Assembly: GCA_023387235.1 (NCBI GenBank)
Contig: JAEWIJ010000049.1
Coordinates: forward strand, 1-17,135
Reading direction: 5' to 3'
DNA length: 17,135 nucleotides
Source of the DNA: Pseudomonadota bacterium
GTDB lineage: Bacteria; Pseudomonadota; Alphaproteobacteria; Rhizobiales; Hyphomicrobiaceae
Positions 1 through 9,059 of this stretch are shown one piece after another (position 1 is the first letter of the stretch; each line of letters begins with the position of its first letter). The notes below the pieces were generated by a model that saw only the letters and a list, made by a program, of their open reading frames with translations, was not told the DNA's origin and made no database searches. Both the position numbers and the translations under genes were made by a program.

Positions 1-1746
1 CTGCGCGACCGCGTGCTGGGCCGCATCGTGGCCGAGGACGTGTTCCTGCCGGGCAACGACGAGGATCCCTTCGTCACCCGCAACACGCTGCTCGACGAGC
101 AGTGGGTGCAGAAGCTTGAGGACGCCAGCGTCCAGTCGATCAAGGTCCGTTCGACGATCACCTGCCAGAGCGCCTTCGGCGTGTGCTCGCACTGCTACGG
201 GCGCGATCTGGCCCGCGGTACGCCGGTAAACATCGGTGAGGCTGTCGGCGTCATCGCCGCGCAGTCGATCGGTGAGCCGGGCACGCAGTTGACGATGCGC
301 ACCTTCCACATCGGCGGAACGGCGAACGTCGTCGATACATCGTTCATCGAGTCGAACTTCAACGGCACGGTGACGATCAAGAACCGCAACATGGTCAAGG
401 ACAGCCAGGGCCGTCTCATCTCGATGGGGCGCTCGATGGCGATCGGCATCGTCGACCAGACCGGTAAGGAACTCGCGTCGCACAAGCTCACGTACGGCGC
501 GCGGTTGCTGGTCGATGAAGGCGATACGGTCAAGCGCGGCACGCGTCTGGCGCAGTGGGATCCCTACACCCGCCCGATCCTCACTGAAGCCGACGGCACC
601 GTCGGTTTCGAAGATCTGGTGGAAGGCGCTTCCACGCGCGAACTGACCGACGAGGTGAAGGGCACGACCAACCGCGTCGTCATCGACTGGCGTGCGTCTC
701 CGCGTGGCGCCGACCTGAAGCCGGCGATCGTGGTCAAGGACAGCAAGGGCAAGCCGATCAAGGTGGCCCGTGGCGGCGATGCCCGCTACTTGCTGCCGGT
801 CGACTCGATTCTGTCGGTCGACTCGGGTGCTCACGTGAAAGCGGGCGACGTGCTGGCACGTATCCCGATGGCGTCGGCGCGCTCGGGCGACATCACCGGC
901 GGTCTGCCGCGCGTTGCCGAGCTGTTCGAAGCCCGCCGTCCGAAGGATCACGCGATCATCGCGGAGATCTCAGGTACGGTCGAGTTCGGCAAGGACTACA
1001 AGAACAAGCAGCGTATCAACATCCGACCGGACGATGAGTCCGAAGAGGCGGTTGAATACCTGATCCCGCGCGGCAAGAGCCTCGCGGTGCAGCACGGTGA
1101 CCGGATCGAGCGTGGCGACTTTGTCTACGACGGCCATCCGGCGCCGCACGACATCCTGGCGATCAAGGGCGTGGAAGAACTCGCCAACTACCTGATCAAC
1201 GAGATCCAGGACGTCTACCGGCTGCAGGGCGTGACGATCAGCGACAAACATATCGAAGTGATCGTTCGCCAGATGCTGCAGAAGATCGAGATCGAGGATT
1301 CGGGCGACAGCCTGCATCTCCTCAAGGGCGAGCAGATCGACAAGACCGAGCTCGACGAGGAGAACCTGCGTCTCCACAAGGAAGGCAAGCGTCCGGCGTC
1401 GGGCAAGCCCGTGCTCCTCGGTATCACCAAGGCCTCGCTGCAGACGAACAGCTTCATCTCGGCGGCGTCCTTCCAGGAGACGACGCGCGTGCTGACCGAA
1501 GCTGCCGTCAACGGCAAGGTCGACACGCTCGAAGGCCTCAAGGAGAATGTGATCGTCGGGCGTCTGATCCCGGCCGGCACCGGCGGCATGCTGCGCCGCC
1601 TGCGTCGCGTCGCGGCAAAGCGCGACGAGCTCATCGCCGCCGAGAAGGCACGCCTTGCAGCCGAGCGTGCGCTGTCCGGACCGGAGGAAGGTGCCGGCTC
1701 GCCGGTCCGCCGCCGCCGCCGCGCGACGGAGGAAGCCGCCGAGTAA
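1..1746 (+). CDS. rpoC: DNA-directed RNA polymerase subunit beta' (5'-truncated by window edge)
   Basis: This is the C-terminal 581 residues of RpoC; the frame is open from base 1 and the stop is at 1744-1746. It is the catalytic largest-subunit partner of RpoB in core RNA polymerase. The second zinc-binding cluster is visible as Cys55, Cys62 and Cys65 of the visible fragment, matching the last three ligands of the four-cysteine site (the first lies further upstream). The trigger loop follows at about residues 86-106 (AQSIGEPGTQLTMRTFHIGG), with Met99, Arg100 and His103 as the nucleotide-contacting residues. The rest covers the jaw insertion, the SGDITGGLPRVAELFEAR segment and the C-terminal clamp/omega-binding region. 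The tail ends in an arginine run and an acidic AEE stretch, as is common in alphaproteobacteria. An intrinsic terminator follows within 40 bases. Identification is certain; only the N-terminal part is missing. Confidence 0.99.
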   Translation: MRDRVLGRIVAEDVFLPGNDEDPFVTRNTLLDEQWVQKLEDASVQSIKVRSTITCQSAFGVCSHCYGRDLARGTPVNIGEAVGVIAAQSIGEPGTQLTMRTFHIGGTANVVDTSFIESNFNGTVTIKNRNMVKDSQGRLISMGRSMAIGIVDQTGKELASHKLTYGARLLVDEGDTVKRGTRLAQWDPYTRPILTEADGTVGFEDLVEGASTRELTDEVKGTTNRVVIDWRASPRGADLKPAIVVKDSKGKPIKVARGGDARYLLPVDSILSVDSGAHVKAGDVLARIPMASARSGDITGGLPRVAELFEARRPKDHAIIAEISGTVEFGKDYKNKQRINIRPDDESEEAVEYLIPRGKSLAVQHGDRIERGDFVYDGHPAPHDILAIKGVEELANYLINEIQDVYRLQGVTISDKHIEVIVRQMLQKIEIEDSGDSLHLLKGEQIDKTELDEENLRLHKEGKRPASGKPVLLGITKASLQTNSFISAASFQETTRVLTEAAVNGKVDTLEGLKENVIVGRLIPAGTGGMLRRLRRVAAKRDELIAAEKARLAAERALSGPEEGAGSPVRRRRRATEEAAE

Positions 1747-1781
1747 GCGGCTTTCCAACGGACGCTTCATCTGGCAAAGCC

Positions 1782-1820
1782 AAGGGCCGGAGCATTCTCA
1801 TGCTCCGACCCTTTTCTTTT
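1782..1820 (+). terminator. Intrinsic terminator of rpoC
   Basis: A 14-position stem at 1782-1795 and 1800-1813 (AAGGGcCGGAGCAT with ATGCTCCGaCCCTT, one C/A mismatch) closes on a TCTC loop. It runs directly into TTCTTTT at 1814-1820. It starts 36 bases after the rpoC stop, so it probably ends the rpoBC transcript. Confidence 0.9.
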
Positions 1821-1852
1821 GTGTCGTCGATGGAGCCCGAGCGCGTGCGCCG

Positions 1853-2278
1853 ATGAAAGACCATGTTCGTCGCAAATGGCTGCAGGGGCTTGCGATCGCG
1901 GCCGGCGTCGCCCTGGCGCTCATCGGCGTGCGATTCGCACTGGTGCCGCGTTCCGCCGCGCGCTTCTTCGGCATCGATACGCCAGTCGGCGCGCCGACGC
2001 ATCTGCACTACGTCATCGCGCTCCGCGACATCTGGCTGGGGCTCCTGCTGATCGTAGTCGCGTTTCTGCGCGACTGGCGGACCATGGCGCTCTGGCTCGC
2101 GTTCGGTGCAGCCGTATGCTTTGCAGATGCCGTGGTCGTCGCCAATGCCACGGTGTGGACGGGGCCGCTGCTCTTCCATGTCATGTCGGGCGTCTACTGC
2201 GCGGCGCTCGCCATCATGTGCTGGGGTGAGCATTCTTCTTCTCCCTCTCCCCGTGAAACGGGGAGAGGGTCGGGGTGA
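1853..2278 (+). CDS. Small DUF4267-like integral membrane protein
   Basis: A 141-residue protein with about four hydrophobic segments (roughly residues 10-32, 50-70, 75-93 and 105-125). It resembles the DUF4267 family of small four-helix membrane proteins: a GxRFxLxPxxAxxFFGI stretch near the first helix and an LRDIWLGLLL stretch at the second. No biochemical role is known to me for this family. The ATG at 1853 is chosen because the hydrophobic domain begins just after it; the frame is open further upstream, but that part lies inside rpoC and its terminator. The upstream ribosome binding site is weak (GGAG about 18 bases away). The last 15 or so codons (SSSPSPRETGRGSG) are translated from a palindromic repeat, so the native C-terminus may have been near the WGEH residues. 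It converges with folP. Confidence 0.72.
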   Translation: MKDHVRRKWLQGLAIAAGVALALIGVRFALVPRSAARFFGIDTPVGAPTHLHYVIALRDIWLGLLLIVVAFLRDWRTMALWLAFGAAVCFADAVVVANATVWTGPLLFHVMSGVYCAALAIMCWGEHSSSPSPRETGRGSG

Positions 2279-2383
2279 GGGGCGGCAGCATACGCTGACG
2301 TTGGCAAGTGGCGCCGCCCCTCATCCTAACCTTCTCGTCGCGCCAGAGGCGCGCTTTCAGCGCGACAAGCACGGGGAGAAGGG
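2243..2383. repeat. Compound intergenic inverted-repeat cluster (CCCTCTCCCC type)
   Basis: Three palindromic modules lie end to end. Module 1 is a perfect 12-bp stem with a 3-nt loop (2243-2254 and 2258-2269, CCCTCTCCCCGT arms). Module 2 has 11-bp arms TGAGGGGCGGC (2276-2286) and GCCGCCCCTCA (2313-2323), separated by 26 nt. Module 3 has outer arms CCTTCTC (2330-2336) and GAGAAGG (2376-2382) enclosing inner arms GTCGCGC (2337-2343) and GCGCGAC (2360-2366), with a smaller CGCGCT-ttc-AGCGCG hairpin inside. From memory, CCCTCTCCCCGT hairpins are dispersed in intergenic regions of many alpha- and betaproteobacteria. The cluster lies between convergent genes. It has no T-tract, so it is not a typical intrinsic terminator, although the stem could still slow polymerase or stabilise the mRNA end. 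Confidence 0.85.
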
Positions 2384-2428
2384 ACAGCGAGGCGTTCGCG
2401 GCGTGCGATGTCCGCCTCCCGCGCGGAT

Positions 2429-3505
2429 TTACATGGGGCTTCCTGTCTGCATCGCCTCCCACACGGTGAGCGCCTGCCGTGTCTCGGCGACGTCGTGCAC
2501 GCGAAGAATTTGCACACCCTGAGCCGCACCTTGCAACGCGGCGGCAATCGATCCCGGCACGCGCTCACGCGCTGTCTTCACCCCACTCAACATCCCGATG
2601 AAGCTCTTTCGCGAAGCGCCGAGCAGGAGCGGCACGCCGAGGCCGTGCAGCAGCGTGAGGCCCGCCAGCAGCTCGAGATTGTGCGCAATCGTCTTCCCGA
2701 AGCCGATGCCGGGATCGGCGACGAGGCGCACCCGAGCAATGCCCGCCGTCTCGCACGCACTCATGCGCGCGGCGAGCCAGTCGCACACGTCGAGCAGGCA
2801 GTCGTCGTAGCGCGGTGCCGCCTGCATGGTGCGCGGATCGCCCTGTGCGTGCATGAGAATGACGGGCGCATTCGACCCTGCCGCGACTTCCATGCACGCC
2901 GGCTCGTAGCTCAGCGCCGCGACGTCATTGATGATCTGCGCCCCGGCCGCGAGCGCTTGCCGCATGACCTCCGCCTTGCGGGTATCGATCGAAACAGGTG
3001 CCTTGGTGCGGCCAGCCAGACCTTCGATCACCGGAAGGACACGCCGAAGCTCGTCCTGGACGCTCACCGGCTCGGCGCCGGGTCGCGTGGACTCGCCGCC
3101 GATATCGAGGATGTCGGCGCCTTCGTCCGCGAGCCGCAGTGCATGATCGATCGCGGCTTGCGCGGATGCGAACGTACCCCCATCAGAGAAGCTGTCCGGT
3201 GTCACATTGACGATGCCCATGAGGCGCGGCCGGTCGAGCGACAGTCCTGCGAGTGAAGGCCGTGGCGCTTCGTGCTGCGCCAGCAGGCGTGCGAGCGCTT
3301 CGTCACGCGTCCCGCGATCGCGTGCCTCGCTCATACCGAGTGTCAGGGTCTCATCGCGGGTTGGACCAGTGCGGCCGATCAGCTCGATCGCCGCCGCCGC
3401 CAGATCCGTACGGCCTGCAACACTCAGCAACCCATCCGAGCCCGCTGGCGCTTCCGCCGAAGGTGTCAGAAGCCCGACGGGGCGCAGATAGTGTCGCGAT
3501 GTCAT
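2429..3505 (-). CDS. folP: Dihydropteroate synthase
   Basis: FolP condenses 6-hydroxymethyl-7,8-dihydropterin diphosphate with p-aminobenzoate in folate synthesis and is the sulfonamide target. The 358-residue protein carries the full TIM-barrel signature set: MGIVNVTPDSFSDGG at 96-110, DIGGESTRPGA at 134-144, SIDTRKAEV near 170, INDVAAL, ADPGIGFGKT, LLGASRKSFIG and a C-terminal LRVHDV. About 90 residues precede the barrel, making it longer than the enterobacterial enzyme (about 280 residues), with an RPVGLL segment typical of alphaproteobacterial versions. The start at 3505 (MTSRHYLRPVGLL) is preferred. An ATG at 3616 in the same frame would read through the ftsH terminator and is unlikely. 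The gene lies 120 bp downstream of ftsH in the same direction, but with a terminator between them; glmM does not follow. Confidence 0.96.
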   Translation of the reverse strand: MTSRHYLRPVGLLTPSAEAPAGSDGLLSVAGRTDLAAAAIELIGRTGPTRDETLTLGMSEARDRGTRDEALARLLAQHEAPRPSLAGLSLDRPRLMGIVNVTPDSFSDGGTFASAQAAIDHALRLADEGADILDIGGESTRPGAEPVSVQDELRRVLPVIEGLAGRTKAPVSIDTRKAEVMRQALAAGAQIINDVAALSYEPACMEVAAGSNAPVILMHAQGDPRTMQAAPRYDDCLLDVCDWLAARMSACETAGIARVRLVADPGIGFGKTIAHNLELLAGLTLLHGLGVPLLLGASRKSFIGMLSGVKTARERVPGSIAAALQGAAQGVQILRVHDVAETRQALTVWEAMQTGSPM

Positions 3506-3566
3506 GTGCCGTCTCGTGGGGTCTGTCACGGCCGCACGGGTTGCGGCGCTGCCCACGACACTTGCC

Positions 3567-3597
3567 AAAAAAATCGGGCCCTGCGAAGGGCCCGATC
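3567..3597 (-). terminator. Intrinsic terminator of ftsH
   Basis: Read on the - strand, a 9-bp perfect stem (ATCGGGCCC at 3588-3596 and GGGCCCGAT at 3573-3581, 6-nt loop) ends in a run of seven T (complement of A3567-A3573). It begins about 30 bases after the ftsH stop and about 60 bases before the folP start, so folP either depends on read-through or has its own promoter in the remaining 60 bases. Confidence 0.92.
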
Positions 3598-3625
3598 GAA
3601 ACTCTGTACTTTTCACGCGCGACGG

Positions 3626-5554
<1,929 letters not shown>

Positions 5555-5841
5555 CTGCACCCCTTCCTGGTGGCACCAGATCGTCCGTGGCAGCGCTCGA
5601 GCCCGCACGGATCGCATGGCCTCGGGAAGGCCCGGTCCACAAGTGCTGGGCTTAAGATAGGTTGGAGAACCCTGTTTGCCAAGAATTGGTGCACGAATCG
5701 TACCTTACGGCTCAGGTCTTGCGCCAAGTCGGTGAACGGCGGCCAGCGGACGTACTCTCGGGCGGGGCCGGCTTTGGGCTCCCAGCGGTCCTGCGATGGC
5801 GCGGCGCACTGATGTATCGCCTACAACTCCGGCGCTGTCTG
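5555..5841. other. Intergenic region upstream of ftsH
   Basis: This 287-bp gap separates the end of the PP2C gene from ftsH. It holds the predicted ftsH promoter (5654-5682), a roughly 95-nt leader with a small GGCCT/AGGCC hairpin (5618-5632), and the ftsH ribosome binding site. Between about 5690 and 5841 I see no credible gene, tRNA or terminator. Confidence 0.6.
5654..5682 (-). promoter_or_regulatory. Predicted ftsH promoter
   Basis: On the - strand, CTTGGCA (-35, TTGGCA at 5682-5677) is followed by exactly 17 bases and then TATCTT (-10, 5659-5654). This resembles the housekeeping sigma consensus and places transcription start about 90 bases before the ftsH ATG. The CTTG core would also fit a heat-shock sigma -35, but a CCCCAT-like -10 is not present. 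Prediction from sequence only. Confidence 0.55.
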
Positions 5842-6789
5842 TCACGGAATTTGCGTCATGATGACGCTCAAGAGGACCACTGCCAGAAGGACCAGGCCGG
5901 CCAGCAAGGGCCATGAGCTGCCGGTGTCCTCGGGAGTGCCGCCGATGCCGGGTCTGGTCACCCCGGCCGGCAGGGCATCGTCGACGGCGGCCGGTGCGCC
6001 GGTGCCAAGCACGCGAGCAACGATCACAGTGGCATTGTCCTGGCGGGGCAGCCCAAGCGCCTGGACCGCGTCGATGAGGGCGCGCGCGACCCCGGCGCCA
6101 CCCTCCGCACCCTCTCCGAGCACCAGTGCGATGTCCGCATCGCTCAACACGTCGAGGCCGTCGCTCGCCAGAAGGATCACGTCACCCTCGGCGAGGGCCA
6201 CGGGTGCCTCCGACCGATCGATGTGCTCGATTGCGTGCCCGCCGAGCGCCGATGCCAGCATCGACCGTGCGGCCAGCACCGCCGGGGCATCGGGCGCATA
6301 GCCATCGTGAATCATCATGCCCGCCTGCGAGTGGTCGGCATTCAGCTTCGCGAGGTGGCCGCGCCGCCGGACGTAGAGATGGCTGTCCCCGACGCTGATC
6401 CAGCGGAGGTGACCATCCGCAATGACGGCAGCGACGACCGTGCTGGCCATGCCGCGCTCGCCATCCGCTGGATTGCTCGCGTCGCGAATACGCGCGTTGG
6501 TTTCTTGGAGGGCTTCGTCGAGCGCACGACCGCTGTGCTCAGGTTCGTCGAAAGCGCCGCCGGATGCACGCTCGCGAAACGTATCGACGACGATCCGCGC
6601 CGCCTTGGCGCCGTCCGCATGGCCGCCGAGGCCATCCGCGAGCACGAGCAGCGCCGCATCACCGCGATCGCCGAGACGCACGACGGTGGCAGCATCCTGC
6701 TGCTCGGCGCGCGTGCCGATGATTTGAGCCTCGGCAATGTCCAGCTCGATCATGATCGGACTGTGCGCGCTCGCGGCGCGGCTGTCCAT
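5842..6789 (-). CDS. PP2C-family serine/threonine phosphatase with C-terminal membrane anchor
   Basis: A bacterial PPM/PP2C-type protein phosphatase (PrpC/Stp-like), expected to remove phosphate from Ser/Thr residues using two metal ions. Metal-binding and catalytic motifs are in order: RAEQQDA with Asp32, VLADGLGGH with Asp52 and Gly53, VGDSHLY (134-139), LLASDGL with Asp210, and QDNATVIV with Asp251. After the domain, a Pro/Gly-rich linker (about 262-292) leads to one hydrophobic segment (about 293-312) and a four-residue tail, so the enzyme is probably tail-anchored with its catalytic domain in the cytoplasm. The start may be 6789, 13 bases after panC, or an internal ATG at 6753 (MIELDIAEAQ), which is where the conserved domain begins. 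It is probably co-transcribed with panC. No kinase gene is visible nearby. Confidence 0.85.
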   Translation of the reverse strand: MDSRAASAHSPIMIELDIAEAQIIGTRAEQQDAATVVRLGDRGDAALLVLADGLGGHADGAKAARIVVDTFRERASGGAFDEPEHSGRALDEALQETNARIRDASNPADGERGMASTVVAAVIADGHLRWISVGDSHLYVRRRGHLAKLNADHSQAGMMIHDGYAPDAPAVLAARSMLASALGGHAIEHIDRSEAPVALAEGDVILLASDGLDVLSDADIALVLGEGAEGGAGVARALIDAVQALGLPRQDNATVIVARVLGTGAPAAVDDALPAGVTRPGIGGTPEDTGSSWPLLAGLVLLAVVLLSVIMTQIP

Positions 6790-6802
6790 CGAACGGCGCG
6801 GG

Positions 6803-7660
6803 CTAGGACCCGATCGCGATATTGTCGATGAGACGCGTTTTGCCGAGCCATGCGGCAGCGAGGACGCGGCCAGGGCCTTTCACGCGATCGTAGGCGCCGA
6901 GCGTCTCGGCATCGCGCACGGCGACGTAATCGATTTTCTGGAAATCGTCTGCTGTGAGCCGCCTTGCGGCTTCTTCACAGGCTTCGTCGGCGTTGCCGCC
7001 TTCGAGAACTTTCGCCGCAACACCGCTGATGGCGCGATGGATGAGCGGCGCCACGCGGCGCTCCTCGGCACTGAGGTAGCGGTTGCGGCTCGACATGGCG
7101 AGGCCGTCGGCCTCGCGCACGGTCTCCGCGCCGACGATCGACAGCGGCATGGAGAGATCGCGCACGACCTGGCGGATCACCGCGAGCTGCTGAAAGTCCT
7201 TCTCGCCGAATACGGCCACATCCGGCGTCACCTGCTGGAAGAGCTTCGTGCACACGGTCGCAACGCCGCCGAAGAAGTGCGGTCGGAAGTCGCTCTCCAG
7301 TCCTTCGGCCGCTCCTGCCGGCACGACGCGCGTCGCGAAGCCGTCCGGATACATCTCCTTGACTGTCGGCGCCCACACGAGATGGCAGTCCGCCGCCGCG
7401 AGCTGCGTGACGTCATCCTCGAATGTGCGCGGATAGGTCGAGAAGTCCTCGTTCGGCGCGAACTGCGTCGGATTGACGAAGATCGAGGCAACGACGCGGT
7501 CGCAGGTCTCCAGCGCGATGCGCACCAGCGATATATGTCCCTCATGCAGGGCCCCCATGGTCGGCACGAGGCCGACGCGAAGGCCTTCGCTCCGCCACGT
7601 GCGCACGCGCATACGCAGATCCGCGATCGTGTCGCTGACGGGGATGGGCGTTGTGGACAT
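6803..7660 (-). CDS. panC: Pantoate--beta-alanine ligase (pantothenate synthetase)
   Basis: PanC joins pantoate and beta-alanine using ATP (through a pantoyl-adenylate) in vitamin B5 and coenzyme A synthesis in the cytoplasm. The 285-residue length matches the family. Motifs: the PTMGALHEGH nucleotide-binding signature (33-42), FVNPTQF (61-67), FGEKDFQQL (151-159) and MSSRN (189-193) of the KMSKS-like loop. The start at 7660 is chosen because a GGGAG ribosome binding site lies about 6 bases upstream and the family begins just before the signature; an in-frame ATG at 7735 would add 25 unrelated residues. It heads a two-gene group with the PP2C phosphatase. panB is not in the window. Confidence 0.97.
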   Translation of the reverse strand: MSTTPIPVSDTIADLRMRVRTWRSEGLRVGLVPTMGALHEGHISLVRIALETCDRVVASIFVNPTQFAPNEDFSTYPRTFEDDVTQLAAADCHLVWAPTVKEMYPDGFATRVVPAGAAEGLESDFRPHFFGGVATVCTKLFQQVTPDVAVFGEKDFQQLAVIRQVVRDLSMPLSIVGAETVREADGLAMSSRNRYLSAEERRVAPLIHRAISGVAAKVLEGGNADEACEEAARRLTADDFQKIDYVAVRDAETLGAYDRVKGPGRVLAAAWLGKTRLIDNIAIGS

Positions 7661-7766
7661 TTTCGGCTCCCGCGGTATCCGCGCGCGCGTGGGCGCTGTT
7701 ACGGGATCGATCGTCCCTCGGTGGGGCGAAGTCAAGCGCTCGCCGGTCCACCGTTCTCGCTATGGT

Positions 7767-8972
7767 TCACGATGTCCGCGGCAGCAGGAACGTGAGCAGG
7801 CCGAGGGCCGGCACCCATGCGACGATCTGGAAGACGGCAATGATGCCGATCTGGTCCGCGAGCAATCCGAGCACTGCCGCGCAGAGACCGCCGAGCCCGA
7901 AGGCGAGACCGTAGAAGAGCCCGCCGACAAGCCCCACGCGATGCGGCACGAGATCGATCGCATAGATCAGGATGGCCGAGAATGCGCTCGCCATGACCAA
8001 GCTGATGATGACGCTCAACACGCCCGTCCAGAAGAGGTCGGCATAGGGCAGCACGAGCGCGAAGGGCAGCGCGCCGAGGATCGAGAGCCAGATCACGCGA
8101 TGGCGCCCGATGCGATCGCCGATCATGCCGCCGATGATCACGCCGATCGCGCCGACCACGAGGTAGAGGAACAGCATGATCTGCGAGAGCTGCACCGACA
8201 CGCCGAACTGCTCGATCAGATAGAACGTGTAGTAGGACGTGAAGGCCGCCGTATAGGCATTCTTCGAGAGCAGGATCAGAATGAGAATGCTCATCGCAAA
8301 GAGCACGTGCCGCGTCGGCAGCATCGGGCCTGCAGCGATCTTCGCATGACCCGCCGGTGCGCTGGCGGCGGCCGCAATCTGCTCGCGGCGCATCTCGGCG
8401 TAGCGCAGGCCGGTCCAGGCCATGAGCACCATGGCGATGAGCGCGACGACCGACATCCACGCCAGGCTCTGCTGGCCACGTGGGACGACGAACATCGCCG
8501 CGAGCAATGGTCCGGCCGCATAGCCGATGTGTCCGCCGATCTGGAAAATACCCTGTGCGAATCCCTGCTGGCCGGCGGCCGCGTGGCGCGCCATCCGCGT
8601 TGCCTCGGGATGGAAGACGGCCGATCCGAGCCCGATCATGGCCGCCGAGGCGAGGACCGTCCCGTAGTTTGGCGCAAAGGAGAGGCCGAAAAGGCCGATG
8701 AGCGTCGCGCCCATGCCCGCGACCATCGCATACGGCCAGGGCCGCGCATCGGTGACGTGGCCGAGCACCGGCTGCAGCAGCGACGACGTCACCTGGAACG
8801 CCAGTGTAATGAGCCCGATGTGGGCGAAGTCCAGCGCGTACGCCTCCTTGATCAGGGGGTACATGGCCGGGATCATCGACTGGATGAGGTCGTTCAGCAG
8901 GTGCGCCCCGCTGAGGGCGACCAGGATCGGCAGCAGCGGCCGGGCTGTGGCATTGGCGAGGGTGGCGGTCAT
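7767..8972 (-). CDS. fsr: MFS transporter, fosmidomycin-resistance (Fsr) family
   Basis: A 12-helix major facilitator, 401 residues from this start. The N-terminal half closely resembles Fsr of enterobacteria: GAHLLNDLIQSMIPAMYP (22-39), FAHIGLITLAFQVTSSLLQP, GLGSAVFHPEATRMARHA and FAQGIFQIGGHIG. A second GDRIGRHRV loop lies between helices 8 and 9. Fsr exports fosmidomycin in E. coli; the natural substrate here is unknown. The start at 8972 (MTATLANATARPLL) gives a short N-terminus before helix 1. An alternative ATG at 9017 would add 15 polar residues, and neither start has a clear ribosome binding site. It lies 42-87 bases downstream of the rRNA methyltransferase gene on the same strand and is probably co-transcribed. 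Confidence 0.85.
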   Translation of the reverse strand: MTATLANATARPLLPILVALSGAHLLNDLIQSMIPAMYPLIKEAYALDFAHIGLITLAFQVTSSLLQPVLGHVTDARPWPYAMVAGMGATLIGLFGLSFAPNYGTVLASAAMIGLGSAVFHPEATRMARHAAAGQQGFAQGIFQIGGHIGYAAGPLLAAMFVVPRGQQSLAWMSVVALIAMVLMAWTGLRYAEMRREQIAAAASAPAGHAKIAAGPMLPTRHVLFAMSILILILLSKNAYTAAFTSYYTFYLIEQFGVSVQLSQIMLFLYLVVGAIGVIIGGMIGDRIGRHRVIWLSILGALPFALVLPYADLFWTGVLSVIISLVMASAFSAILIYAIDLVPHRVGLVGGLFYGLAFGLGGLCAAVLGLLADQIGIIAVFQIVAWVPALGLLTFLLPRTS

Positions 8973-9059
8973 GGCCGGGGAGGAATGATCGGCGCCGGCT
9001 CTCCCGTCAACTGACATCTCAGCGGCGCATGACGGGCATACGGTGAGCGTGGCCGCGTC

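Noticed and set aside
970..1770. A 266-codon - strand open frame antisense to the end of rpoC
   Set aside because: Lies almost wholly within rpoC coding sequence and encodes a Leu/Arg/Asp-rich product without motifs.
2408..3256. A 282-codon + strand open frame antisense to folP
   Set aside because: folP motifs are complete on the other strand; this frame has no start signal or recognisable domain.
5662..5916. An 84-codon + strand frame in the gap upstream of ftsH
   Set aside because: It has no ribosome binding site, runs into the 3' end of the PP2C gene on the opposite strand and overlaps the predicted ftsH promoter.
7473..9014. A 513-codon + strand open frame antisense to panC and the MFS gene
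   Set aside because: Covers two identified genes and gives a Glu/Arg/His-rich shadow protein.
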